Assembly (NCBI GenBank): GCA_964035795.1
Contig: OZ038322.1
Location: 2,177,870 to 2,241,869 of the forward strand
Direction of reading: 5' to 3'
Length of the DNA: 64,000 bases
DNA from: Pterobdella sp. o SKG-2022
Taxonomy: Eukaryota > Annelida > Clitellata > Hirudinida > Piscicolidae
Both the position numbers and the translations under genes were made by a program. Positions 10,057-21,100 of this stretch are shown here, in pieces. Every line of letters begins with the position of its first letter. Position 1 is the stretch's first letter. The notes under the pieces were generated by a model that was not told where the DNA came from, ran no database searches, and worked only from the letters and a program-made list of their open reading frames with translations.

Positions 10057-13000
10057 ATGGGCGCCCAATTCTCTCAACAAACAGCGATCGAAATCGGAGG
10101 AGAAAAGTTTATTCCTATAGATTTAAATAAGTTTAAACTCGAAGGGGTTCATCACATTGTGAAGGATAAACAAGAGAAATGTCCCGTAGATCACGCAAAA
10201 AGATCCACAAAAGGTCAAATAATGATTTGTCGTATTTTATCAAATTCTATTTTTCTTTTTTCAATCTGTAAACGTTTTTCAAGGTATTAAAAGAGAGTGC
10301 CCTGTGAACCACACTGAAATGTATGTGGCTGAATGTCCTGCTGCAATTAATAAAGATGGAATAAGTCATCTCAATATGGTTGTTTTCAAACTTATTTATT
10401 CGTGGCTCATGTTATTGATGTTAGTTTTTAAATAATTTACTTGTAACAGATGCCACCACCAAACCAACAACCATCTCTTGATCAACCTTTTCTTCTTTCT
10501 ACTCATCGTCAATCATCATCAATTCCTCGAGCTGATAAACCTGATGGAGAAACATGGCAATACCCATCACAACAAATGTTCTGGAATGCTATGCTAAGAA
10601 AAGGTTAAAATTATTTTCTTCTGTTTTGAAGAATACACATTTAATCTAAATTATTAATCCAAGTATATTATTCTGCTGTAGTTGTCCCAATAGCTGGGGT
10701 TGACAGCAGTTAATCTGAATTATTAATACTATTACAGTGTAATTTACAAAATAAGCCATTTTGGACAAATTTTTATAGACTGCCAGCTCAAGTTAACATC
10801 CATCTTGAAATTATTGAATTCAAGATCTGCCACTTCCACATTTGAGTAGTTTTTCTAGTTGTCAAAAATGAATGTTTATCCACCAAACCAAATGACAATG
10901 ACACTAGAATATCAGTTTTTCAATACCTGCTACTGGAGTCTGCTATTATCTAATTCAGAAAAGAAAAGCAGGTTCTGAGTTTGGTGCAGTTTAATGCCAT
11001 GCCCAGGTTTGTGGTGGACTGGAAAGAATAAGTTTTTGATTTGTTTAGGGGATTTTACTGACTATGTTAATAAGCAAATTGATGGGTTTGATGGAATTCA
11101 TGAAGGCTTTGGCATTGAGGAGAGAAATGTAGAAGGTAGATTGCTTTTAGAGTTTTTGCAATAGGAATTAACCAAATTGTTGAAAAATTAATGTGTGAAG
11201 TTTGAAATGACAACAATCATTCTTATAATTGCTTTAGATGAAAGAAAAATCTATTTCAAAAGAGCTTCACTCTCTGCTAAGGTTAATTGAACATAAACTG
11301 ATTGATGATCATCATCTGCTGAATGACAATGATATTACTTTGTCAGTAACTGCTTTTGGAGTCTACTCTTTAAATGAAAAAGCAGTCTTTAAATTCAAGC
11401 ACTAAGATGGATGCAATTTTACTTCAAAGACCAAAAGAAGTTTTAAAAAATTTTAGAAGTTTTTTAAATTTTGTTTGGATTCATTTCTGGTAGAAATTAT
11501 GATATCCATTTTATAAGAATTCAAGAAAGCTGCCTTGAGATTAGCAGGATTTGTTTGTTTCATGGCCTTATATTCCAAGAATGCAGGGTTCACCTTAAGG
11601 ATAAATTAAGGAATTTAATCTTAAAGCATCAAGTTGTTTGAATGAATTATGAGAAGATAATTTTTTGTTATCTAGATGATGTTTTATTGATCATGGAGAA
11701 AATGAATTAGCTCCTATCAAGCATTTAGGTTGCACTGGAAGATATTTGAAATTATGTATTATGTGATGCTCTTAAAAAGTACACTTAGAATGAAATCAAA
11801 GATATTTGTAAGACCTGGCATGATATATGGCAGCAATATATGCTTCATAAATGAAGGAGTTTTGAGAAGGGTAGTAAAAGTTTCTTAGAGACGTCGATTG
11901 TCTGTTTTTTATACTATTCCTAAAAAACATAAAATTTTAGGAATTTTCAATACATTTATTAAAAATAAATTTATATTTTTTGATAAATATAGCCCTACAA
12001 TAAAACTAATCATAGATTTGCTAACGTTTTATGGTTTATTCTAACTTTTGAATAAATGTATTAAAAAATTTTCATAACATGTTTTGTTAGAAAAAAAATC
12101 GTTTTATCATGTTTCATAAAATATTCAATCCATAAAAGGAATGATCACCATGCTAATTTGCTAATTTTAAGGCTTAACATATAGGATGCTCTAGTGCTTG
12201 TCCGTATCGCATGAATAAGATTGCTTGAACGTAATTGTTACCGTCATTTTCATCTTTTCAAGTTTGTCACAGTTTTTGCTTATGAAATATGTGGTGTAGC
12301 TGAAATAGCAAATTTTGAAGATGACCTAAAAAAATAAGATTTTTTAGTTTTAAAATTTAATTTTTCAACAATTTTTCTTCTATTTCATATTCCTAACTAT
12401 TTTGTTTCTGGTTCGGTAGTGGTCGTAATTTTTTGTGTATTAACCGTTATCCCTACTAGTTTAGTTGTCCCAAATCCTGATACATGTGAATAATTACTTA
12501 TGACAGGCTGGAGATGGAAGGATGACGACTTATCTCAAAAGGACATGAGTGACATCATAAAAATCCACAACACCAACAATGAACAAGCCTGGCAAGAAGT
12601 TCTCAAATGGGAGGCATTAAGAGCAAGGTTGATTTAACAACATGGCTACCATGCCCTTTTTGTTTGAGCAACACTTATTAGGCATGTAAAAAACGTTACA
12701 TACAATAAATGTTACAATATTTCTTATTTTCATTTATTCGTTTTCTCTTAATAAATATTTCCATTTAATTCTGTTAAATAGGGAGTGTGATTGTCCAAAA
12801 CTGAAAAGTTTTGGAGGCAAGGCAAAGGATTATTCTCCTAGGGCTCGCATCAGATCTTGGATGGGGTTATTTTTTATTCATTTTTATTTCCATTGGTTAT
12901 TTTGTTTTAAAAAATTTAAAAAAAAAAAATAGATAATATTTTCGCCAAAAATATAAAAACGCAAAATTTGTAAAGATATTTTAATAAGTTTAAAATATCT

Positions 13001-16000
13001 CAAGGGTTTTTACCTTTTTTTATCAGTGATACGGCCACTAGCCCTAAAAACAGAAAGTTGAAGAAATAGAGGTCAGAGATGCAGAAGAAAGGGCCGTGAG
13101 TGAATATCCATATAGCAAAGCTAATAGTTTCTGGTTCAAACCTGATGTGTTAAAGAAATCTGAAATCTTCTTGGTGTCAAACAGGTTTGAGTAGAAATAC
13201 TATTTACTTGATCGACTACAGACAATGATTGCACAAAAGGTTCTTTGGTTTTGATTTTTCATTTAAAATGTCTTCGCTGACTTGGTATAGCATAGCCTGT
13301 TGATGGTAGATCAGTAAAGGAAGTGAGGTTTGGGAATGAAAATCCAAAAGTTGTTTCAGACTTCTGCTATCTTGGGGATATGTTATCTGCAGGTGGTGCA
13401 TATAAGTATGCTTCAATAGCACGTTGTAAGTGTGCCTGGGAAAGTTTCGCCAACTTCTACCTCTTCTTACTAATCGCCATCTATCTTTGTTGTTTAGAGG
13501 TTATATCTATTTAGCCTGTATTAGACGCTATTATGTAGCTGTAACAGTATCCACATTGAACCACTTTGAACGAAGCGATCTGGTCATATTTGCCTGATAT
13601 GCAAGTCAAAACTAATGACACCGATCATTTTTGCTTTCTTTTGTTATCAGTTTGGCATTCAGTACGTTGAGGTAGTTCTTCATATATGCAGAATGAGATG
13701 TTTCAAGATGTGGAGCGTAGCATGGGTTAGATCTCGCAAGGGCAAAAGTTGGAGTTTGGTTAGCGGTAGGTTATACAAGACTTGGAGCGAACTTTTATTG
13801 AATGACAAAAGAAAGATAGACATGGTTTGGGCAAGTTCCTTCAATTGTTTTGAGTGGAAAGATAGGCATAGAGATTCATTTTTTAAAAGTTTCATTTTCG
13901 GGAAAGTAAAGCGGGCTATAAAAAGAGTTTGATTTATTCTTATAACATGAAGCAGCTTGTAACTGCAAACGTTGCATGCAGTTAACGTCAGCACTAAGAA
14001 AAAAATAAATTTATATAGAATATAAATGTTATGATTTTTTCAAAAAGCCACAATAAAATGAGTAATATTTCAGAACATTATTTATTTTATTAAGATACGA
14101 AGTTTTTTATATCTTCAAATGAAAACACTTTTGGGAGTTTATTTTATTCCACGAAGCTTTTCGTAAGATGAACTTACATTATCAAGTGGAGGTATACGAA
14201 GTTTTTTGTTATCAACGTAAAATTTTCGAAAATATAAATGTTATTTTTTTGACATGTTTTACCATATTCCATAAGTTTAAATCTAATTAAAACTAAGTTT
14301 TAATTTTTCCAGGTATGAATTGCCTTTTGATAGACATGATTGGATAGTGGATAGATGTGGAAAAGATGTACGCTATATAATTGATTACTACGATGGTGGC
14401 CAGGTAGTTTCATCAGAATTGATACTTTTCAATTATACATGTATTTCAAAATTTATCAAGTTTTATGTCAGAAATTAATATTAATCTAATTAGCTTATGC
14501 TGCAGTACATGTCCCATTAGCTGGAGTGGGCTATTGATACTACTTTTAGACTCCCAGTCTGAGCTAAAGCCAAACTTGAAATTATCGAATTCAAGATCCG
14601 TTCTTCCTGCAGTTAGGCAGTTTGCTATGTCGTTGTCAAAAAAGAATGATCACCCACCAAGCTTAATGAAAACGATACCAGAATACCAGTTTGTCCCACT
14701 ACCGGAGTCTTTTGATATCCAGATTATAACAGAAAGCAGTCTCAAATTGAAGACGCTAGTTTTGGTTCTGAGCATGACGTTAAACTGCACCGGGTAGCGT
14801 TTCCAAATTGAGGCTGCTTTTCTGATATAGCCTGGATAACGGTAGACTTCGGTAGCGGATATCGACAAGCTACTACTCTGGTATCGTTGTCATTTGGCTT
14901 GGTGAATGATCTTTTTTTGTTGACAAAGGCAAAGCAAACTGTCCAAGTGTGGGAACGGCGCATCTGGAATTCGATGATTTCAAGCTGGTCGTTAGCTCGG
15001 ACTGGCCGTCTATAAAAATTTATTCCAGATAAATGAATTTTTTTATAAGTTACTCTATAATAATCTCAATAATCTAGGCTGACTGCTGTCAGCCCCAGTT
15101 GCTAGGACTGTACAGCAGTATAAGCTGATTTGTTTAATTTTAATTAGTTTTGGTGCAGCTTAAGGTCATGCTCCGGAAAAATAAATAATACATTTATAAA
15201 GACATTTATTAAATAAAAAGCTGTAGATTTTGATAAATATGACTATCATAATAAATTCAAAAAATTAATGAACTCAATTATTTTTAAGGCACGAAGGTTT
15301 TCTTCAAAAGTATCCATTTAACAGTATACAAGTTACTAAATTATCCAATGGGAAACTGACTGAGCTTGAAGAATTCATTATTTACCATCCAATGTTTTTA
15401 GCTAACGTAACATTTTTGTATTCAACATCAATCAATCTGAATGTAGGCTGCGACGCTGCTTACAGCCTTGTTTATTTTTCTTTTGTTCAGAAACCAGAGT
15501 TTTCTTCTCAGCGAGAGCTTTTTTTGAAAGTAGTTTTTGTTTCTATCTCCCAGTTAATCGCTATGAACTCTTAGAGTATCAAAGATTTTTACAACTTACC
15601 TTAGACTGACTAAAAAGTCTGAAAATCATCATTTCAGCACTAAGTCTAGGTTTTCCAAAGCATATGTTCCTAGCATTTTCATCTATGACGCTAACTTTTT
15701 ACCCACAATTTCTTTTGTTTAGGTAAGTAATATACCCAATCTTTGTAATCAGGCTGATAAATTTTGGCCCTAGCATGCTTTATTTTTTAATAAAATTTTT
15801 TTTAAATTATCTAGTTTGATAAAAGTAGAGTCATTTAACATTCCATGGATTTCTGGAAAATAGGAAAAGGATGTTCAGGGTACTTGAGTTTTCTCCATAA
15901 TATGTTGAAAAAAAAATAGTTGCTGATTGGGTAGGTCTCGTCTTAAGTATGGCGATGTTTCGGTATAAATACCACACTGGGCCTTTAGAGTCTGTGAACT

Positions 16001-17304
16001 GACGCTGTGAGAGCGGCTGAGCTCTTGAAGAGCTGGAGGATTTTGATGGGAAACTGAGAGGCACCCAGCCATTACAAGGGCTTCTAGGGCAAAAAAAAAC
16101 CTCGTCTTAAAATTTGCTTTTCAAGAATTTGCTATCAAAACTCTAGACTAAACATTTTTGCGACCCTTGTGGTTGAAGGAGCACGTTGCACAAAGAACGC
16201 AGTCTAAACTGAAATTTTTTAATCGTTCAATGTAATCAAAATCTGACACCTTGTCATATAGGATAAAAGCTTCTTTTAGCGACATCTTATATATCTTTTT
16301 TTTTTCAATAATTTTTTGCTTCTGAATCCAATAAAAAGAGTTTTTTCGATATTATATTTCTAAAAAATACTAATTTTCTGTGAATTAAAACTCAAAACAT
16401 TAGTCAGAGCTAATGTTTTATGACAATCTCTAATTTATCGAAAATTTGTTTTTTTTTAATATATTTAAATACTTTTCGTTTTTGAGTTGAAATAAAAAAA
16501 TGTTACATACACATTTAGCCTTATTTCTGGTCACAGGCATGACGTTAAACTGCACCTAACTTAGCGTCTGCGATTAAAGACTTTTTTTATGTTATAGCCT
16601 GGATTAAAATAGACTTCGGTAGCAGGTATTGACAAACTGATATTCTGGTAACGTTTTCATTTCGATTGGTGTTTGATTTATTTTTGACAACGGCAAGGCC
16701 CAAGTGTGGGAAGGGCAAATTTTGAGATCGATAATTTTCAAGTTGTGGGTTCGCTCACAGTCTATAAAAATTTGTTTCAAATATTTGGTTTTTTTCAAAA
16801 CTAAGCATTAGTAGTATCAATAATCTGAGCCAACTGTTGTCAACCCCAGTCACTGGGACATGTATTGGAGCATAATCTTATTGGATTTATTTTTTATTAT
16901 ATTTCTGACAAAAAATTTGATATTTATTATTTAATATTCTCTATCATAAATTTTTTAGAGACATCATGTGTTATTCTATAATATTTTAGAACAAACAACA
17001 TCAAATAAGAGGAATTTTTGATACATTTATTGAGAATCAAAAGCTATAGTTTTCGTTAAGTTTAGCTTTATCACGAAACGTTAACTATCATAAAAAAAAT
17101 TTTTTGAAACTAAATTTGCTTGATTATTAAACACAACTGCAGGTAGATAACAACACTTACAAGTTCGCCATCCTTGACGTCAGGCCAGCTTTCGATTCAT
17201 TTTCTGCTGTGTGGGATCGAATGAAAGTTGCTTGGTTGAGAAAAACAATAGAATTAGGTATAAATAAAGCACCCTCACCTGAAAGCTCTAATGTCAAAAG
17301 TTAA
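10057..17304 (+). CDS. HCCS: holocytochrome c-type synthase (cytochrome c haem lyase), seven exons, 287 aa
   Basis: Attaches haem covalently to the CXXCH of apocytochrome c in the mitochondrial intermembrane space. Exons: 10057-10213, 10284-10378, 10450-10603, 12507-12627, 12782-12865, 14313-14403, 17143-17304; every junction keeps frame with GT-AG ends and totals 864 nt including TAA. Two haem-regulatory-type Cys-Pro motifs lie near the N-terminus (KCPVDH, ECPVNH). Then come [112 protein letters not shown] and [10 protein letters not shown]. These match the animal HCCS fold, including the conserved FDRHDW His. The C-terminus runs about 20 residues past the human end. Polyadenylation hexamer AATAAA is at 17328-17333. 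Introns 3 and 6 are enlarged by transposon insertions. Confidence 0.96.
10660..10995 (+). repeat. MITE family 2, half-unit in HCCS intron 3
   Basis: Starts near GTTGTCCCAATAGCTGGGGT and continues through ATTGAATTCAAGATCTGCC, CCACCAAACCAAATGACAAT and GGTGCAGTTTAATGCCATGC. The same order of blocks occurs at 14500-14790 and, inverted, at 14770-15175 and 16530-16870. No open frame. Confidence 0.7.
11035..11170 (+). mobile_element. RTE endonuclease fragment in HCCS intron 3
   Basis: One frame reads [20 protein letters not shown] then [16 protein letters not shown]. This corresponds to the GDFNGHVG...DGFEGVHGG-F-G-RN-EG--LLEF block of RTE endonucleases; compare GDWNGH...RNHEGERLLEF at about 1.6-1.7 kb. 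Confidence 0.7.
11590..11885 (+). mobile_element. LINE C-terminal tail fragment in HCCS intron 3
   Basis: The plus strand at about 11770-11870 reads [20 protein letters not shown], equivalent to the K-Y-T-VRPAMLYGSECWA tail common after the RT domain of RTE/L1-like elements. The flanks are too decayed to place boundaries. Confidence 0.5.
11885..12085. repeat. MITE family 1, copy B
   Basis: Begins with AGAGACGTCGATTGTCTG and contains AGGAATTTTCAATACATTTA and GCTAACGTTTTATGGTTTAT, then TGAATAAATGTATTAAAAAA. Diverged but in the same block order as the copies at 17.0 and 56.7 kb. Confidence 0.6.
13060..13935 (+). mobile_element. RTE LINE 3' end in HCCS intron 5
   Basis: Plus-strand frames give [17 protein letters not shown] (13350-13400), the widely shared [12 protein letters not shown] block, then YLACIRRYY and [15 protein letters not shown], and finally 13615-13932 with [14 protein letters not shown], the GRP-KTW tail. 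The frame is broken between blocks. It is the same family segment seen in minus orientation at 4985-5714, so these are independent insertions of one RTE family. Confidence 0.75.
14085..14205. repeat. fragment related to the 53-55 kb terminal inverted repeat
   Basis: CGAAGCTTTTCGTAAGATGA then ACTTACATTATCAAG (about 14152-14186) matches the terminal repeat at 53077-53111 with few mismatches. Short TACGAAGTTTTTT copies sit on both sides (about 14095 and 14196). No coding capacity. Confidence 0.6.
14500..15175. repeat. MITE family 2, full near-palindrome in HCCS intron 6
   Basis: Two arms of roughly 300 bp face each other. The left arm runs from TGTCCCATTAGCTGGAGTGG to GCATGACGTTAAACTGCACC. The right arm is its inverse, ending with GACTGCTGTCAGCCCCAGTT. 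A short GGTGCAGCTTAAGGTCATGC block follows to 15175. Half-units elsewhere (10.7, 16.5, 33.8 kb) match one arm each. It could fold as a very long hairpin. Confidence 0.7.
15180..15270. repeat. MITE family 1, decayed copy
   Basis: ACATTTATTAAATAAAAAGC then TGTAGATTTTGATAAATATG matches the body of the family 1 element around ACATTTATTGAGAATCAAAA at 17.03 kb. Ends are not resolved. Confidence 0.45.
16380..16500. repeat. MITE family 1, copy C (HCCS intron 6)
   Basis: Contains GCTAATGTTTTATGACAATC followed by TCTAATTTATCGAAAATTTG, the family centre. The outer repeats are decayed. Confidence 0.5.
16530..16880 (-). repeat. MITE family 2, inverted half-unit (HCCS intron 6)
   Basis: Runs from GGCATGACGTTAAACTGCAC through GCCTGGATTAAAATAGACTT to CAACTGTTGTCAACCCCAGT. 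It is collinear with the right arm of the palindrome at 14770-15130. Confidence 0.7.
16965..17110. repeat. MITE family 1, copy D (HCCS intron 6)
   Basis: AGAGACATCATGTG, then ACATCAAATAAGAGGAATTT, ATACATTTATTGAGAATCAA, AAGCTATAGTTTTCGTTAAG and a decayed AAACGTTAAC. It lies just upstream of the last HCCS exon and close to its acceptor. Confidence 0.65.
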
Positions 17305-17789
17305 ATTCTCAATATTAAAAAGACGTTAATAAAAATTATTCTTTGGAATGTTACTCTACGATCGATTTCTTAGTTTTGACTTGTCAAGTTGAACATTTTT
17401 TGAATTTAGGAAATGAAATGCTAAAAGCGTCGCAGTTTTTTACGTAAAAAATACATTTGGCTCGACTTTGCTTTTAACAAACTAGTATCATTGTCATGCC
17501 TTAAGAATGCTATTAGTTGATAACCGAAGGCAAACTGCACAAGTGTATAAACAGCCGATCTTCCATTCAGATATTTCCATGTTTGAGACAATTATAGAAC
17601 TTTCACAATATCTATTTTTCATGCTTTTTGTATATTCGATTTCTGAGCAAGATAAAAGTGTTCTATCCAAAATATTGAAGTGTAAAATTTCTGTTTAGAA
17701 AGTAAATTTAAAAAAAGAGAGATCGAGTTAAGTGGTTTTAGTTGCAACATAGACAACCAAAAACCTTATTTGCAGGTCGACCATTCAAG

Positions 17790-17965
17790 CGAGTTGAAAT
17801 ACAACAAAATATTCTAACACAACAGGTAACTTTATGAAGTACGAAGCTTTTCCTTAATAGAGTAACCTTTTCAAGTACTTGGAAAGGCTACTTAGTTAAT
17901 TTAAAGCTTCGTACTTCATAAAATTATCTGTTTTCAAATATTTTGTTGTATTTACTTTGGCTAAA
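17790..17965. repeat. hairpin MITE between the convergent HCCS and glycosyltransferase genes
   Basis: Inverted arms of about 80 bp. ATACAACAAAATATT, TAACTTTATGAAGTACGAAG and CTTTTCC on the left are answered by GGAAAGG, CTTCGTACTTCATAAAATTA and AATATTTTGTTGTAT on the right, around a short centre near AAGTACTTGG. It shares the TACGAAGCTTTTC core with the terminal repeats at 53.1 and 55.3 kb. No open frame. Confidence 0.7.
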
Positions 17966-18138
17966 GAAGATTATTAATGAGTTGAAATGCAAAATAAACA
18001 TTTCACTAACATCGTGGTGGAAATAGTGAATATTTTCTAATAAATTTTTTTAAGATTTTCTACAAAAAATCCAATTGGAAATTTTTAAATTTATTGAATG
18101 AATGCATCTTTTTGTTAAAATGACCTTCATATCAATGA

Positions 18139-21100
18139 TCACAATAAGCCCGCAAGCCTTAAAACATTTTGGCCTATCTCTGCAAAAATTCCTTTACTTT
18201 TGAGTAAAACTGATTTGTTGAACAACTCTGTAGGATTAGGATGGGTCCAATGAAAAGAATGAACATCTTTCCTCCAATTAGGAATGCTGTTAGTGTTGGT
18301 GTGGTCTTTTCCTTCGTCATGATAGCCGGGAAAGTAGGTTGGATGGCATCGTGAATGATAACATATCACCTTCAAAGTTTATAGATATAAAATTAATTTT
18401 ACTTATTTGAAGTTATAAAAGTGTTCTTTCTCACCGATAATCTGCGATCGACCTTCAAGAATTCAGGGTACTTTTCGAGCACCTTGTAAGGCATCATCAC
18501 CCCAGTGAATCCTCGTAATGGATTGCGTAACTTTCTCATCGAATCTCGAAAAACCCTCCAAAACGGAGCATTTCGTTTTCCATAAGAAACTCCAAAATTA
18601 ACGGTGTCCTAATAGGAAAACAACTGAGAGTTTAAGTAAGAAATGGTTTTATATTTCAAAATTGGAAAAATTCAAGTTCTTATGGCAATTCGACCACCGT
18701 GTCTCCGATAAAAAATATTTAGGCGATTCATTGAAAAGTTTCATAGCCCTCTGTTCCATTGATGCTTATTTACTTGTTAAACTATGAAAATGGGAATTGA
18801 GAATTCAAGTCTTTTACATTCTGGCTATCACATGTCTTCTGTAATATATCTTTTAATGTAAGTGATAATTACGGAGATCAATTAGATGTTTGTAACTAAG
18901 TATGAGTATTCAAGAATTTAGGAAACAACGCAATTCGCTTTTGCCTTTGTTTTAATTGCATCCATTTTTCCATTGTTTTATTTGTTGTGGTGGAAACTGA
19001 AAGTGGCTTGGATTGAAATTTCTGCTTTTTATATAAGATAAATTTTTCTTGAAGTTTTGTTTTAAATACAGAGAATTCATTTACTTTGTTTTCAATATTT
19101 TGATACATAAATACTAACGCCCTGTGAAGCATACCTATTGCCGTACCAAAAGCACATTTTGGGGCAAGTGATGGTCGACTTAGATATATATGATGACAAA
19201 AACTATGATATTTTGTATTCAGTCCTACAGTAAATTTCATTTTCACATGCAAGAATTCCTTGTTTGAGTTATTCAAATTTATGTAACTATGTAGTCTATA
19301 TGCCCTGAATTTGATGTCACTATAACCACACTGATTATCGTATTGTATTTTTTTATTTATAAAACCTATCGTTTACGCGGCCAAAATTTTGACTTATAAA
19401 TATGTTTTTGCATCTTTTATCCTTTTGATGATGATAGCTATCGGAGGTATTTTTTTATGTTTGTTCCATTATTTTGAACTATAAAATTTTTTGTCAACTT
19501 TGAGTTTTACTAATTGTTTTATTTATTTTTTTTTGAAAACGTAATTTTATAGGTGTTAGACATTTTTATTAGGAAAATTGAATATATAATTTAAGATATT
19601 TCAAAATAATACTTTCAATTATTTAAATAAGTTCAAAATTTTGATTTAAAAACGTACTTGGTAGGGCCAAGACCAATCTATCCAATCGTAAGAAGCTACA
19701 GCATCGTAACCCCTCTCCGCCAGTGATAGTGGTTTAACCCATATAGCATCAGTATCCGTATATATTCCTCCATACTTTATCATCAAATCGACACGTATCA
19801 AATCACTCATCAACGAATAATAATAAGGCTCCACCTCTTCTTGGTAAATCTATAAAAAATTCGAATTATCGAATATACCAACAAAATTAGTTTTGAAAAA
19901 AAAAGTTCTCAGTAGCCTACCAAATAAGGAATAGTTCTAACAACAAAAACTATTTTTTTTTTCGTTTGAGGAAGTGTTTTTAGTTCTATCCATAAGTCGC
20001 CTCCAGGCTCGATGTCACCATGAACATACACTTTTTCAACCTTTCAAGCAGTTTTATATTTTTTATGGAACTACAGTGCTTTTTTTATAAGACTTTTGAG
20101 CAACCTTAGCGACAAAAAGCATACTCAAAAGACTTAGAAAAAAGACATAGTCAATGTTTCTACCACCTAACCAGATCATATGACCAATGTTGGGAACCAA
20201 CGTGTTGTAACTGCAAATTATAATATTTAAACAATTCTTTCTTATATTAATAGGGGTTTTGTTATAGTGAACAACAAAAATTTGTGTGAAAGCAAAATTC
20301 TAACTTCGGTAGAGGAAGTCTTATTCTTTCCGATCCGTAAAAAATCTTTCTAACATTTTTCATGTATATTATTAAATTAATTTGGACTCAAATGATCGAA
20401 ACAATTTAACCTGGCTACTTTGCCAAAAGGGTCGTTCAGCTGCCAAATGTCCATGGGGTAGAAGCGATCAAAGGCATCGCCTTTCACTATTAAACATTTC
20501 GCTGTCGATAAATAAGAAGTAATGAATCAAAAAAATATTTTCAATCTAGTTTTCAAAATAATACCCAGGTCTTTTATATTTTCATCATTGTAAAGATGTT
20601 GGACACTGAAGCAGGAAGAAAACTGTATTTCAGCTTTTTTATATTGCACGCTATTTTTTTCCTTTTTCCCTTCAAAATCATCCTTCAAGTTGATTTCATC
20701 CACAAGTTCTGAATTTTTTCTTTCATAATCTTCTAAATTTTCATTTCCCTCTTTTGAAGGATTTTTGCTATCTAGAAAATATCTATGAAATTCTTTTATA
20801 AACTCAATGGCCAACTCACTATTATCATTAATTTTATTTTCCATTTGCTTTTTAAATTTTGAATACAATCCACTTTTCATCATTATAAAGCCATCTCCTC
20901 TCCCATTTGAATCAATACTGAATGAGAAATCTAATTCACTTTTTCTATTTTCTGGGTTGTAATTTAATAACCATGTGTTTTCGCCAATAAAAATGCCACC
21001 ATACACATCGAGTAGGGATAAAATTACATTCAGTTTTAAACCTCTAATTGACGATCTACAATATTGTTCTGCCTGTTTATCAAAGAAAGTTATTAAATTA

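Noticed and set aside
13680..13994. 104-codon minus-strand frame
   Set aside because: Antisense to the RTE tail, which reads coherently on the plus strand.
19320..19380. Possible third Penelope-like fragment in glycosyltransferase intron 8
   Set aside because: Only about 20 bp (CTGATTATCGTATTGTATTT) resembles the 47.5-kb element; too short to call.
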